Assembly (NCBI GenBank): GCA_947493165.1
Contig: CANLPY010000002.1
Span: 124,001 to 188,000 of the forward strand
Source: an uncultured Erythrobacter sp.
GTDB taxonomy: Bacteria; Pseudomonadota; Alphaproteobacteria; Sphingomonadales; Sphingomonadaceae
Direction: 5' to 3'
Length of the DNA: 64,000 bases
In this document: piece by piece, positions 1 through 10,214 of the stretch
Layout of the letters: every line of letters begins with the position of its first letter
Numbering within the stretch: the first letter of the stretch is position 1
The notes under the pieces: generated by a model
The model's database searches: none
Seen by the model: the letters and a program-made list of their open reading frames with translations, nothing else
What the model was told of the DNA's origin: nothing
Program-made: the position numbers and the translations under genes

Positions 1-12
1 AGGAGCTGCCTG

Positions 13-270
13 ATGTTTGGAGCAGACACACCGCTTGTTATGGATGCCCTGCAAATGGTGGGCTTGGCGTTGGTGGCCGGAGCCGGGGGTGTCTGGCTGT
101 TCCTGCGCCGCCGCAAGAACAGCACGCATCCGATTGCTGATCAGCATGACAAGAGCGCGCTGGAAGAGCGCGTCCGCGTGCTGGAACGTATCGCGACGGA
201 TCGCTCGCATGATCTCAAAGCCGAAATTGAACAGCTGCGCGATGCGCCAGCCAAGCAGGAGCACGCATAA
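13..270 (+). CDS. PspB-like small membrane protein (N-terminal TM helix, C-terminal coiled coil)
   Basis: ORF with one TM segment followed by LEERVRVLERIATD, resembling the PspB C-terminal motif; purine-rich RBS at window start. Confidence 0.6.
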   Translation: MFGADTPLVMDALQMVGLALVAGAGGVWLFLRRRKNSTHPIADQHDKSALEERVRVLERIATDRSHDLKAEIEQLRDAPAKQEHA

Positions 271-563
271 TGGGTGCGTATGTCCTCATCGCCATTGTCG
301 CCATACTTGTTTGGGGCGTGCTGCGTTTTAACCGTGAACACAACCGCGCCAATCAGATCGCGACTGAAGATCGCGAAGCTCTGATTGAAGCACAGGAGGA
401 GCGCGATGAGCTGCGCAAGCGTGTGCAAGTGCTTGAGCGGATCGTAACCGACGAAAACACGCCGGATGCAAAAAAGACCAAGCAATTGGCGAGCGAAATT
501 GAAAGCCTGCGCCGACTCGAAGGCTCTACGCGCAGCAAGAATACGGAGGATATGAGCGAATGA
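270..563 (+). CDS. PspB-like small membrane protein, second in series
   Basis: TM segment followed by LRKRVQVLERIVTDE; overlaps preceding ORF by 1 nt. Confidence 0.6.
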   Translation: MGAYVLIAIVAILVWGVLRFNREHNRANQIATEDREALIEAQEERDELRKRVQVLERIVTDENTPDAKKTKQLASEIESLRRLEGSTRSKNTEDMSE

Positions 564-814
564 TCGAGACACTTTTCGACCCCTACCTCGTAATTGCCGG
601 AACCTGTTTGGTGGGTATTTGCGTCGTTGCTTTTGCGCTTTTGCGCGGCTGGCAGGGCTGGCTTGAGCTTAAGCGCAATGAGCTTGAGCGCGTGAACGGC
701 CAGACCGGCGAGATCGAAGGCAATGCGACAATGGGCGCAGCTCGTATTGAAATGGCGGACCTGAAAGAACGCATAAAAAAGCTTGAAGCGATTGCCAGCG
801 GCGTTGAGTTATGA
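560..814 (+). CDS. PspB-like small membrane protein, third in series
   Basis: TM segment and C-terminal LKERIKKLEAIA; ATGA overlap with preceding ORF. Confidence 0.55.
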   Translation: MIETLFDPYLVIAGTCLVGICVVAFALLRGWQGWLELKRNELERVNGQTGEIEGNATMGAARIEMADLKERIKKLEAIASGVEL

Positions 815-987
815 GCAGCCACGGCGGAAACGCGGCGACCGCCGGGATTGGCCTTGGCAGCGCGATCGCCGTTGCGATTTCTTGGAGCCTTCACCAATCC
901 ATAATCTGGGCCATAGTGCATGGCTTTTTCAGCTGGTTTTACGTAATCTATTACGCCTTCACGCGGCCCGGTGGACTATCCGGCTGA
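811..987 (+). CDS. 58-aa hydrophobic small protein (MSSHGGNAATAGIGLGSAIAVAISWSLHQSIIWAIVHGFFSWFYVIYYAFTRPGGLSG)
   Basis: Read directly from sequence (below the ORF-track cutoff); ATGA overlap with the preceding gene at 811-814; TM-like composition. Confidence 0.55.
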   Translation: MSSHGGNAATAGIGLGSAIAVAISWSLHQSIIWAIVHGFFSWFYVIYYAFTRPGGLSG

Positions 988-1055
988 TAGCCAATTTGCG
1001 CAACTGCGCGTTCAGCCCTACGGAACCTCTCAGAGCTTCCGGTAGTTAGGACCGT

Positions 1056-2324
1056 ATGCGCCAACACGAACTTCGCACACAAGTCGTCAAAGAGATGCAT
1101 TTGCGTCGCTGGGAAATGCTGTGCGTGCCCTGCCTGTACTTGCAGTGGGTTGTGTTGCTGGAACCAGAAGAACGCGAGGCTGAAACGGCAACGATTGAGG
1201 CCCGCTTTGGCTCGCTCAACGGAACAGGGAACACCACTCACCGATCTGGCCGGTTAAGCGAACGGGTAGCCTTCACATGGGAACGACACAGTGAAGGCAC
1301 GACGATCAGCCTTTTTGTTGATGATGGGACCGCTGAAGAATTCCTACAGCCTAAAGAGCATGCTGATCTGGCCGCTGCGATCGATTGGGTAGAAAGCATG
1401 CCCGGCGCAGTCTTGCGCGCCACCCGCGCATTGGTTGTCGACACAGAGAAAGAGGCGGAGAAGCTGGTCACGCGGACCGGTTTTGAAATGCACGAGCTGG
1501 TGTCCTGCCATGTCGGCCAATCGGCCCGAATCTGGTCAGATTTTCGCCTAAAGCCGGACGGGTTTGGGGCAATGATTATCGCCTCAAACAGCACTCAACC
1601 CGCTGATCTTACGCGCTTGGTTCAGAGGGTTCAGGAGCTGGGCAATTATCGCAATCGGGCGCTGCTAGGCCTGCCCGTTGCGCAGAAAATCTGGCCCACT
1701 CTTAATAAGGCAGAAGAACAACTCACCGATCTGGCTCAACGTATTGCTGATGGCGCAGAACGTGATGATGCGCTGATGCGTGAGATTTCTGAACTTTCCG
1801 TCAGCCTCAATGCCGGGATCACCGAAGCGAGCTTCCGAATGAGCGCGACCGCTGCCTATGGCAGTTTGGTGACAGAGCGCCTGCACGAATTGGAAAGTCG
1901 CCGGATCGAAGGCTTTGCTTCGCTCAATTATTTCACGCAGCGCCGCTTCGCCCCAGCCTTACGGTTCTGCGGCGCGGTGACGAAACGCCAAGGAGAACTG
2001 GCGGAGCGCGCCGGGCAGCTCGCAACATTGCTGCGAGCCCGGATCGAAACGCGGATCGAGAACCAGAACGCTGAGCTGCTTCGCTCAATGGATCGCAATG
2101 CGGGCATGCAATTGCGGCTGCAGCAATTGGTTGAGGGCCTCTCAATCGTAGCGGCGAGCTATTACGCGTTGGCAATCATCAGCTATGCATTGATTGGCCT
2201 TAAATCTGTGTGGCCGATGTTCGACAAGGATTTGGTGCTTGGCATTCTCGTTATCCCAGTTGTGCTGGGCATTTACGGCTTTGTGCAATCAGCGAAAAAA
2301 CGACTTCTCAAAAAGCCGGAATAG
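1056..2324 (+). CDS. DUF3422 family protein
   Basis: 422 aa; N-terminal HELR...E-H motif, C-terminal SLNYFTQRRFAPALRFC and EGLSIVAASYYALAII with terminal TM helices, typical of DUF3422. Confidence 0.8.
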   Translation: MRQHELRTQVVKEMHLRRWEMLCVPCLYLQWVVLLEPEEREAETATIEARFGSLNGTGNTTHRSGRLSERVAFTWERHSEGTTISLFVDDGTAEEFLQPKEHADLAAAIDWVESMPGAVLRATRALVVDTEKEAEKLVTRTGFEMHELVSCHVGQSARIWSDFRLKPDGFGAMIIASNSTQPADLTRLVQRVQELGNYRNRALLGLPVAQKIWPTLNKAEEQLTDLAQRIADGAERDDALMREISELSVSLNAGITEASFRMSATAAYGSLVTERLHELESRRIEGFASLNYFTQRRFAPALRFCGAVTKRQGELAERAGQLATLLRARIETRIENQNAELLRSMDRNAGMQLRLQQLVEGLSIVAASYYALAIISYALIGLKSVWPMFDKDLVLGILVIPVVLGIYGFVQSAKKRLLKKPE

Positions 2325-2356
2325 ACATCCTGGCTGGCATACCTACATAGCGGTCC

Positions 2357-2764
2357 ATGCGAACCCTTTCTGACATCTTAGAAGAATATGACTTCCTCGA
2401 AGGCGACGAACGCTATCGCTTGCTGATAGAGCTTGGCCGCGAGCTGGAGGATATGCCAGACGCGCTCAAGACCGATGCGACCTTGGTGCGCGGATGTTCT
2501 GCGGCGGTGTGGGTCTATCCAACCGAGCAGACCGATCAGCTGCATTTCCTTGCAGACAGCAATGCTGCAATCACAAAAGGGATTGTCGCGCTGGTGATCG
2601 CTGCGGTGCAAGACAAGTCCGCAAACGAAGTCGCGCAAATGGATGTGGCTAAAGCGCTCGCACCGTTTGACCTGAAAAGCCAGTTGTCATCGAACCGCAC
2701 GCAAGGTGTGCCCAATATGATTGCGCTGGTTCAGGAACACGCCGCCAGATTAGCTGCGGCGTGA
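2357..2764 (+). CDS. sufE: SufE family Fe-S cluster sulfur-acceptor protein
   Basis: ILEEYDFLEGDERYRLLIELGRELEDMP...VRGCSAAVWVYP motif with conserved Cys. Confidence 0.85.
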   Translation: MRTLSDILEEYDFLEGDERYRLLIELGRELEDMPDALKTDATLVRGCSAAVWVYPTEQTDQLHFLADSNAAITKGIVALVIAAVQDKSANEVAQMDVAKALAPFDLKSQLSSNRTQGVPNMIALVQEHAARLAAA

Positions 2765-2768
2765 CATC

Positions 2769-3116
2769 ATGAAGCGGCTTTACTTTGCCGCTGGTATTTT
2801 CTTCGTGGCGCTTGGCGCGATCGGCGCGGTTCTGCCAATCTTTCCTACAGTCCCATTCTTGCTTGTCGCAGTGTTCTGCTTTGCGCGCAGCAATCCGGCT
2901 TGGGAGCAGAAGATCCTCGATCACCCCACTTGGGGACCACAAATCCGCGACTGGCGGGAAAGGCGCGCGATAAACCGGCGCGCCAAAATTATGGCGGTGG
3001 GTGCGATGGCGACAGGCGCAGTCGTGACCTGGTATACGCTTGGCGAGCCGTGGATATGGGTGTCGGTTGGCGTACTAGTGATTGCAGGTTCATGGATTGT
3101 AACCCGCAGTGAATAA
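2769..3116 (+). CDS. DUF454 (YbaN) family membrane protein
   Basis: ALGAIGAVLPIFPTVPFLLVAVFCFARSNP motif of YbaN/DUF454. Confidence 0.8.
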   Translation: MKRLYFAAGIFFVALGAIGAVLPIFPTVPFLLVAVFCFARSNPAWEQKILDHPTWGPQIRDWRERRAINRRAKIMAVGAMATGAVVTWYTLGEPWIWVSVGVLVIAGSWIVTRSE

Positions 3117-3125
3117 GGCGAAAGG

Positions 3126-3626
3126 CTAAGCTCCGGCGCTGTCCCGCACCACCGCTAGGCCTGCTTCTTTCTGCGCCTTCAATTCTGCTTTCAGCTTTGC
3201 TGGGTCACGCGCGAAGACAAAGCCGAAACTCACCCCGCCTTCTTTACCGATGGTTGCATGATGCAGCTTGTGCGCTTGCACCAGCCTTTTGGCGTATCCC
3301 TTTTTCGGAACCCAGCGGAAAAACCGTTGATGCACCAGTCCATCATGAATGAAGGCATAGATCAGGCCGTAAAGAGTTATGCCAACAGCAAACCACCACA
3401 ACGCATCCCAATAGAGCGAGCCATAAATATACATCGCCGCGTTGATTGTGCCGAATACCACCGCAAAAAGATCATTCTTCTCAAAATACCCATCATGCGG
3501 TTCATGATGGTCTCGGTGCCACCCCCAGCCCCAGCCGTGCATGATGTATTTGTGCGCATACCAAGCGAACAACTCCATGCCGATCAGCGCCGACATGACG
3601 ACCAAGAGCACTTCGAGCCAGCTCAT
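3126..3626 (-). CDS. crtZ: Beta-carotene hydroxylase, fatty acid hydroxylase/sterol desaturase family
   Basis: HKYIMHGWGWGWHRDHHEPHDGYFEKNDLFAVVF and HDGLVHQRF...HKLHHA histidine motifs; start MSWLEV overlaps crtW stop. Confidence 0.85.
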   Translation of the reverse strand: MSWLEVLLVVMSALIGMELFAWYAHKYIMHGWGWGWHRDHHEPHDGYFEKNDLFAVVFGTINAAMYIYGSLYWDALWWFAVGITLYGLIYAFIHDGLVHQRFFRWVPKKGYAKRLVQAHKLHHATIGKEGGVSFGFVFARDPAKLKAELKAQKEAGLAVVRDSAGA

Positions 3627-4381
3627 GCCTCTGCTCCTACACCCACACCTGCCTGTTTGGCCCGTGGCAGTGCCCACCATGGCACATCGGGACGGCGGTG
3701 ATGTTCGAGATGATAGCCAAAATGAAAGCAACTGGCGAGACTGGCAAGGGTGCCCAAATGATCGCTCCGCGCGTTATGATCATCTGGAAAGCTCGCGCCT
3801 GAGTGCCGGTGCGGTCTGAACGTGCCGAAGTAGAACAATTGCAGCGATGATAGCAGCGCGGGCGCTCCGTATAAGACGAATATCTGCATGAACGGCACGT
3901 CAAAAACGAACCAGTATATGCCGACTACTGTGTGTACAAATAGCAGCGATTGCCAGCTGAAATAGCGGCGGAAAAACGTCCAATACCAATGCACAAAGCT
4001 GGTTGGATTGTTCTCATCAAAATCGGGATCACCTGGGTGGCCGGCGCGCTTGTGATGCTCAAAATGAGCGTCTCGCATCTTCCGCCACGCAAAGCCCGCG
4101 TATAAGAACAGCAAGACCCCGCCAATGGCAGAGTTCAAACGTTTGTGCCCCGGAGCCAGCGTTCCGTGCATTGCATCATGGCTGATGATGAACACGCCAA
4201 CCGATAGCCAGCACAGCACAATCGCCATCAAAAACGCCTGAGGCAGGCTTGCCCAACTCAGCTCAAAAACAAACATCGAATAGGCGTGTAATCCCAGCCA
4301 TCCGCCAGCGATCAGCGCAGCCAAAACTAGACCGATGGCCTTCTGGCTTGTGCGGCTAGGAAGGGAGAGATCAGCGTTCAT
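3623..4381 (-). CDS. crtW: Beta-carotene ketolase, fatty acid desaturase family
   Basis: HDAMHG, HFEHHKRAGHPGDPDF, FRPHRHSGASFPDDHNA and YHLEHHRRPDVPWW motifs. Confidence 0.87.
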   Translation of the reverse strand: MNADLSLPSRTSQKAIGLVLAALIAGGWLGLHAYSMFVFELSWASLPQAFLMAIVLCWLSVGVFIISHDAMHGTLAPGHKRLNSAIGGVLLFLYAGFAWRKMRDAHFEHHKRAGHPGDPDFDENNPTSFVHWYWTFFRRYFSWQSLLFVHTVVGIYWFVFDVPFMQIFVLYGAPALLSSLQLFYFGTFRPHRHSGASFPDDHNARSDHLGTLASLASCFHFGYHLEHHRRPDVPWWALPRAKQAGVGVGAEA

Positions 4382-4514
4382 ACAGTTAGAGATACGCAGG
4401 CCGTGTCATTGCGGCTTCGTATACAGCCTCATGAGGGCAGCGCAAACCGAACAGTCGGCTGCCTCCCTCTCACACTCTACCAAATTCGCGCGTCGAACCT
4501 TATCTTTCAAAACG

Positions 4515-5330
4515 ATGTCGTTTATACCACTCATTCTAGTTGCGCTGCTTATCGCCGGTTTCTTGTGGCACCGCCGCAGATCAAAGCAGCTGCAACGCGA
4601 TCAATTGCTGACGACACCGCTCACTGCGGACCAACGCAAGGTGGTTCAGCAGCTCGTGCCGCTAGTCCGCCAGCTTCCCGAACCTCTCTGGCTAAAACTA
4701 GAGGGACGCATAAACCTGTTTCTCAATCAAATAATATTTCACGGTCAAAATGGTCTTGAGGTGACGGAGGAGATGAAACTCTCCATCGCGGCCCAAGCCT
4801 GTCTATTGGTCGTCAACACAACCGCCTGGTACGACACCCTCAGGACTGTATTGATCTACCCTTCGGCTTTCCAAACCCGCCGCAGCACCCATGACGGCTA
4901 TGTCATTCAGGAAAAGAACCTTGCTATGCTCGGCGAAAGTTGGGCTCGTGGACCGGTGATTTTGTCTTGGGACCATGCCTTGCAAGGCGGCCTCGATCCG
5001 CAAGACGGGCACAATGTCGTCATCCACGAGTTCGCGCATCAATTTGACAGCTTAACCGGCCATACGAACGGCATCCCAATCCTTCGCAAAGGGCAGACCT
5101 ATGAGGGGTGGGAAAAAGCGATGCTGAACGCATTCAACGACCATGTGAATAAGGTCGAGCGCGGGCAACGAACCCTGATCGACCCCTACGGCGCGACCAA
5201 CCATGAAGAGTTCTTCGCTGAAGCGATCGTTACCTTTTTCGAAAAACCTCAGGCTTTGCTGCGCGAAGAACAGGCGCTTTATGCGCAATTGTCAGAGCTC
5301 TTGGCGCTTGATCCCGCCAACTGGCCTTGA
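4515..5330 (+). CDS. Zinc-dependent peptidase, MtfA/M90 family
   Basis: VVIHEFAHQFDSLTG zinc-binding motif and NHEEFFAEAIVTFFEKP; likely start at internal Met (4515). Confidence 0.8.
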   Translation: MSFIPLILVALLIAGFLWHRRRSKQLQRDQLLTTPLTADQRKVVQQLVPLVRQLPEPLWLKLEGRINLFLNQIIFHGQNGLEVTEEMKLSIAAQACLLVVNTTAWYDTLRTVLIYPSAFQTRRSTHDGYVIQEKNLAMLGESWARGPVILSWDHALQGGLDPQDGHNVVIHEFAHQFDSLTGHTNGIPILRKGQTYEGWEKAMLNAFNDHVNKVERGQRTLIDPYGATNHEEFFAEAIVTFFEKPQALLREEQALYAQLSELLALDPANWP

Positions 5331-5353
5331 TCGCATTTAGTTGAGCGCCGCTC

Positions 5354-5755
5354 TCAATCGACTTCGGGAAGGAAGAACTCTCGCAGATGCTCGCCGATGC
5401 GCGCCGGACGCAGCGTCTCAACATCAATACAGCACCAGCTTGATTGCACTTCTGCGAGCACATCTTCTCCGCGTGAAATGACCGTGCGATAAAACGCCCG
5501 CGCGCCATTAAACCGTTCGAGCACTGTTTTGGCGATCACATCATCTTCAAGGAAAGCGGGCTTGCGATAGGTAATCTCATGCTTGAGCGCGACCCACGCC
5601 TTGTTCGCCACATCCTCTGCCGGAGCCAGCTTGTTCCAATGCGCCAGCACCGCATCCTGCACCCAATTTAGATAGCGCGCGTTATTCACATGCCCCATGA
5701 AATCGATATCTTCAGGCAGGACTTTGACCGGATGTGTAAATGGCGTTGCTGACAT
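5354..5755 (-). CDS. Acyl-CoA thioesterase, 4HBT hot-dog fold
   Basis: DIDFMGHVNNARYLNW motif. Confidence 0.8.
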   Translation of the reverse strand: MSATPFTHPVKVLPEDIDFMGHVNNARYLNWVQDAVLAHWNKLAPAEDVANKAWVALKHEITYRKPAFLEDDVIAKTVLERFNGARAFYRTVISRGEDVLAEVQSSWCCIDVETLRPARIGEHLREFFLPEVD

Positions 5756-5857
5756 AAATGTAAGTTACGCCGAAATAGATTTCTTTTCCATGACTAATGT
5801 ATCTGTATCACCCATGCCGCTTGCCAGTGTTGCAGCAAGGCCGCTAATCCAGTCTTC

Positions 5858-7288
5858 ATGGCTAGCAAACCGCTCACTCTGTACGACAAGATCTGGAACG
5901 CTCACGTTGTTGAGACGCGCGATGATGGAACCTCGATCATTTATATCGACCGGCATTTGGTACACGAAGTCACCAGTCCCCAAGCATTCGATGCGCTGCG
6001 TATTGCGGGCCGCCCCGTACGCCGACCAGAACTGACCTTAGCAGTTCCCGATCACAACCTGCCGACAACCGCGCGGCGCGATGCGAGCGGCGGGAAGGTA
6101 GCGATTGCTGACCCGCAAAGCGCGGCCCAACTGGAAGCGCTTGAGAAGAACGCCCCGGAATTTGGCATTCGTTACATTGGCGATGCTGATGATGAACAAG
6201 GGATCGTTCATGTCGTTGGGCCAGAACAAGGCTTCTCATTACCCGGCACAACGATTGTCTGCGGCGATTCGCACACGGCCAGCCATGGCGGGCTTGGCGC
6301 GCTCGCATTTGGTATTGGCACCAGCGAGGTGGAGCATGTGCTCGCCACGCAAACGCTGCTGCTGCAAAAATCGAAATCTATGGAAATCCGGGTTGGCGGA
6401 GAATTGTCTGCAGGCATCACGGCCAAAGACCTGATCTTGCATATTATTGGCGTAATCGGGGCCGCAGGTGGCAGCGGCTATGTTATCGAATATCGCGGGA
6501 AAGTGTTCGAGCAGATGAGCGTCGAACAACGGCTGACGGTGTGCAATATGAGCATCGAAGCTGGCGCGCGCGCTGGCCTGATCGCGCCTGATGATGTGGT
6601 CTTCTCCTACCTCAAAGGCCGGCCGATGGCTCCATCCGGCAACGATTGGGATGAGGCGGTTCGCTATTGGCGCTCGCTTCACAGTGACCCCGGCGCGGAA
6701 TTCGACAAATCGGTAGTGATTGATGCGAGCACGGTTGAGCCAACCGTTACCTGGGGCACCAGCCCTGAAGATGTTGTGGCAATTGGCGATACGGTTCCCT
6801 CGCCTGATAGTTTTGCTGATGAGAGTAAGCGCGTCGCGGCGCAAAAGAGCCTTGATTATATGGGCCTCACACCGGGCACGCCGATGACGCAAGTTCCGGT
6901 TGAGAACATCTTCATCGGCAGTTGCACCAACAGCCGGATCGAGGATTTGCGCGCCGCAGCCGCCGTGCTGAGTGGACGCAAAAAGGCAAACAATGTGCGC
7001 TGGGCCATTGTTGTTCCGGGATCCGGCCTCGTAAAGCGTCAGGCTGAGGAAGAAGGGCTCGACCGCATCTTCACCGATGCTGGGTTTGAATGGCGGGAAC
7101 CGGGGTGCTCAGCCTGTCTCGGCATGAACCCTGATAAAGTGCCAGCAGGAGAACGCTGCGCCTCCACCTCCAATCGCAATTTTGTCGGCCGGCAGGGACC
7201 AGGCGCACGCACGCATTTGCTGTCCCCCGCTATGGCGGCCGCAGCGGCGGTAAAAGGCCGTCTGACTGATGTGCGTGAGCTGACTTGA
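5858..7288 (+). CDS. leuC: 3-isopropylmalate dehydratase large subunit
   Basis: [12 protein letters not shown]..., [51 protein letters not shown]. Confidence 0.96.
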   Translation: MASKPLTLYDKIWNAHVVETRDDGTSIIYIDRHLVHEVTSPQAFDALRIAGRPVRRPELTLAVPDHNLPTTARRDASGGKVAIADPQSAAQLEALEKNAPEFGIRYIGDADDEQGIVHVVGPEQGFSLPGTTIVCGDSHTASHGGLGALAFGIGTSEVEHVLATQTLLLQKSKSMEIRVGGELSAGITAKDLILHIIGVIGAAGGSGYVIEYRGKVFEQMSVEQRLTVCNMSIEAGARAGLIAPDDVVFSYLKGRPMAPSGNDWDEAVRYWRSLHSDPGAEFDKSVVIDASTVEPTVTWGTSPEDVVAIGDTVPSPDSFADESKRVAAQKSLDYMGLTPGTPMTQVPVENIFIGSCTNSRIEDLRAAAAVLSGRKKANNVRWAIVVPGSGLVKRQAEEEGLDRIFTDAGFEWREPGCSACLGMNPDKVPAGERCASTSNRNFVGRQGPGARTHLLSPAMAAAAAVKGRLTDVRELT

Positions 7289-7692
7289 TGCGCGGCTCTT
7301 GCCATTGCGGTAAAATCACAGTGACCGTCTCGCACGCTCCAGAGTACGTCAATCTGTGCGATTGTTCGTTATGCGCAAAGTCAGGCGGAGCATGGGGATA
7401 TTTCACCGAAGCCGACGTGCAGACATCAGGCGCGACAAGCTCTTATCGCCGCGCTGATTACCCAAACCCAGCAGTCGAGTTGCAATTTTGTGCCACTTGC
7501 GGAACGACCACCTATTGGGTTCTGACAGAGCATTTCGATGACGACAAAGTCGGCGTGAATATGCGCATTTTCGAACCATCCGAAGTCGCTGGTATTGAGG
7601 CCCGCACGCTCGATGGTCGCAATTGGTTCGGCAAAACTGATCCGCTGCATCGGCGTCCACCGGGCAAACTGGGCCGAGATGTTTTTCTCTAA
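7288..7692 (+). CDS. GFA family (glutathione-dependent formaldehyde-activating-like) protein
   Basis: GSCHCGKITV, CDCSLCAKSGG, FCATCGTTTYW zinc-binding Cys motifs; ATG overlaps leuC stop. Confidence 0.85.
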   Translation: MRGSCHCGKITVTVSHAPEYVNLCDCSLCAKSGGAWGYFTEADVQTSGATSSYRRADYPNPAVELQFCATCGTTTYWVLTEHFDDDKVGVNMRIFEPSEVAGIEARTLDGRNWFGKTDPLHRRPPGKLGRDVFL

Positions 7693-7761
7693 CCGCCCAA
7701 ACCGCTATCAAAACAATGGCAACACCTTGCCATTCCCCCGCCCCCTCCCCATGAGAAGACT

Positions 7762-7917
7762 ATGACCAAAAAATCAAAAGCTGCCATCGCCGCCGGAGCC
7801 ATCGGATCTGCCGCCATCGCCGCTGCACTGCTCTATTCAAACAAGCGCGCAAAGAAGGAAAACAAGCCGACCCAGCCCGGTCCAATCCCTTCAGGTGAAA
7901 AGCCGGAAACCGATTGA
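7762..7917 (+). CDS. 51-aa hypothetical protein ([51 protein letters not shown])
   Basis: Read directly; one TM segment; stop overlaps leuD ATG (TGATG). Confidence 0.5.
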   Translation: MTKKSKAAIAAGAIGSAAIAAALLYSNKRAKKENKPTQPGPIPSGEKPETD

Positions 7918-8522
7918 TGGAACCGATCGAGCGCGTCTCTGGCCGAGCGATCCCGTTCGGCGCAAAGAATGTCGACACTGACATTATCATTCCGGCTAAG
8001 TGGCTAAAGACGATCAGTCGCGAAGGCTTAGGCGAAGGCGCGTTTGAAAGTATCCGCGAAACGCAAGGCAATGTCTTTGATGATCCTGCTTATTCTGGCG
8101 CGCCAATCCTGATTGCGGGCGACAATTTCGGTTGCGGATCTAGCCGCGAACACGCCGCCTGGGCAATTTTGGACCTGGGCATTCGCGCTGTCATCGCACC
8201 CAGCTATTCCGATATTTTTTCTGGCAATGCAGTAAAAAACGGCATCCTGCCGATCGTGCTTCCGCAAGAAGCAATCGACCGATTGATGGAGGTTGCTCAG
8301 GCTGGCGAGCCGATCGATGTTGATCTCGATACGCAAACCGTCACCACCCCATTCCAAGACCGCTTCACATTCGACATCGACCCATTTCGCAAACACTGCT
8401 TGCTGCACGGACTTGATGAAGTCGCGCTCACGCTGGAGCGCAAAACAGCTATCACATCATATGAAAGCCAGCGTGCCTCTGCGCAAAGCTGGCTCACCAA
8501 AGGAACGGAGATAAACGCATGA
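7917..8522 (+). CDS. leuD: 3-isopropylmalate dehydratase small subunit
   Basis: [20 protein letters not shown] and [16 protein letters not shown] motifs. Confidence 0.95.
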   Translation: MEPIERVSGRAIPFGAKNVDTDIIIPAKWLKTISREGLGEGAFESIRETQGNVFDDPAYSGAPILIAGDNFGCGSSREHAAWAILDLGIRAVIAPSYSDIFSGNAVKNGILPIVLPQEAIDRLMEVAQAGEPIDVDLDTQTVTTPFQDRFTFDIDPFRKHCLLHGLDEVALTLERKTAITSYESQRASAQSWLTKGTEINA

Positions 8523-9517
8523 AGGCACTACGCTCTCACTCAGTAGGCGGACCGGACACGCTGACCCTTGACGAAGTCGATGTGCCAAGCCCTGGCAAAG
8601 GCGAAGTGTTGGTGGATGTGAAAGCATGCGCGATCAACTATCCCGATACGCTGATCATCCGTGATCTGTATCAGTTCAAGCCAGAGCGCCCGTTTGCGCC
8701 CGGCGGCGAGATTGCTGGCGTGGTCGAAGCCATTGGCGAAGGTGTGGAAGGCTATTGCGTTGGCGACACCGTAATGGCGGGCATCGGCAATGGCGGTTTA
8801 GCCGAAAAGGTGATCGTGCCAGCTGGACGGATGTTCCCTGTGCCAGAAGGCGTGCAGTTCGAAAAAGCAGCATCGCTGTTGATGACATACGGAACAACCA
8901 TCCACGGCCTGAAAGATCGCGGCCACATCAAGCAAGGCGACACCGTGCTGATCTTTGGCGCGGCAGGTGGGGTTGGCTTATCCGCGATTGAGCTTTCCAA
9001 AGCATTCGGCGCGCGCGTGGTTGCCGCTGTCTCAAGCGCAGCCAAAGGCGAAGTGGCCAAGCAAGCTGGCGCGGACGAAGTTGTGATTTACCCACGCGAA
9101 GAAATGGATAAGGCCGCATCCAAAGAACTCGCCAATGCATTCAAGGCTGCGTGCGGACCAGATGGGGCCAACATCGTCTATGACATTGTCGGGGGCCAAT
9201 ATTCTGAACCTGCGCTGCGCTCTATCGCTTGGGAGGGCCGTTTTCTTGTCGTTGGCTTCCCCGCTGGCATCGCCAAAATGCCGCTCAATCTTACGCTCCT
9301 GAAAAGCTGCGATATTTGCGGCGTTTTCTGGGGCGCCTTCACCGCGCGCGAACCAGCCAAATTTGTGGCACAGGTCGAAGAGCTATTCGAGCTAATGAAG
9401 ACCGGCAAGATCGATCCACTGGTGTCTGAAACCTTCCCGCTAGAACGGGCAGGCGACGCCATCGCAAAGCTTGAGAGCCGCGAAGCAGTCGGCAAGCTCG
9501 TGGTGACGATGGACTAG
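8519..9517 (+). CDS. NADPH:quinone oxidoreductase family, zinc-binding dehydrogenase superfamily
   Basis: MDR-family: [50 protein letters not shown]. Confidence 0.85.
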   Translation: MKALRSHSVGGPDTLTLDEVDVPSPGKGEVLVDVKACAINYPDTLIIRDLYQFKPERPFAPGGEIAGVVEAIGEGVEGYCVGDTVMAGIGNGGLAEKVIVPAGRMFPVPEGVQFEKAASLLMTYGTTIHGLKDRGHIKQGDTVLIFGAAGGVGLSAIELSKAFGARVVAAVSSAAKGEVAKQAGADEVVIYPREEMDKAASKELANAFKAACGPDGANIVYDIVGGQYSEPALRSIAWEGRFLVVGFPAGIAKMPLNLTLLKSCDICGVFWGAFTAREPAKFVAQVEELFELMKTGKIDPLVSETFPLERAGDAIAKLESREAVGKLVVTMD

Positions 9518-9607
9518 TCAATTACGGGACCAATCGGCTTTGCTATTGCCGCTTGTAGCGCGCGCCGCCCGGCCCTATTTGAACAAGACATATTTCCGGA
9601 GGGACTG

Positions 9608-9931
9608 ATGACCGATTTTAAAGACCGCGAACGTGCTGAAGAAGCGAAATTCGCGATGGACGAGGAAACCGCTTTTAAAGTGGCTGCGCGCCGCAACCGT
9701 TTGCTGGGCGAATGGGCTGCTGGTCTGATGAACCTGACGCAGGAAGAAACCGACGCTTATAAAAAAGCGGTCGTTCAGGCTGATTTTGAGGAAGCTGGCG
9801 ATGAAGACGTCATACGCAAACTGCTGGGCGATTTGACTGCGGCGGAATGTGATGTGTCGGAAGACGAAATTCGCGCAAAGCTTGAAGAAATGACGATTGA
9901 AGCCAAGCGTCAATTTATGAGCGAGAGCTGA
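9608..9931 (+). CDS. DUF1476 protein, F1FO-ATPase inhibitor zeta subunit family
   Basis: FKDRERAEEAKFAMDEETAFKVAARRNRLLGEWAA N-terminal motif. Confidence 0.85.
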   Translation: MTDFKDRERAEEAKFAMDEETAFKVAARRNRLLGEWAAGLMNLTQEETDAYKKAVVQADFEEAGDEDVIRKLLGDLTAAECDVSEDEIRAKLEEMTIEAKRQFMSES

Positions 9932-9935
9932 TTTT

Positions 9936-10169
9936 ATGCCCATGGCAGCAGCCGATATCCAGGCGTTAATTGTCGCCGCGCTTCCTGGTGCGATTGTGGA
10001 AATGCATGATCTGGCCGGTGACAATGATCACTGGGCTGCAACTGTCACTGCTCCGCAGTTTTCTGGCAAGAACCGGGTGCAGCAACACAAAATGGTCTAC
10101 GCGGCATTGGGTAAGCGGATGGGCGGCGAACTGCATGCCTTGCAAGTGACCACTGTGGTCCCCACCTAA
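9936..10169 (+). CDS. BolA family protein
   Basis: HWAATVTAPQFSGKNRVQQHKMVYAALG motif. Confidence 0.85.
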   Translation: MPMAAADIQALIVAALPGAIVEMHDLAGDNDHWAATVTAPQFSGKNRVQQHKMVYAALGKRMGGELHALQVTTVVPT

Positions 10170-10214
10170 ATTCTAACAGCTTTCAACTTTTCGCTTTCAG
10201 AGGCCTAGGCAAAT

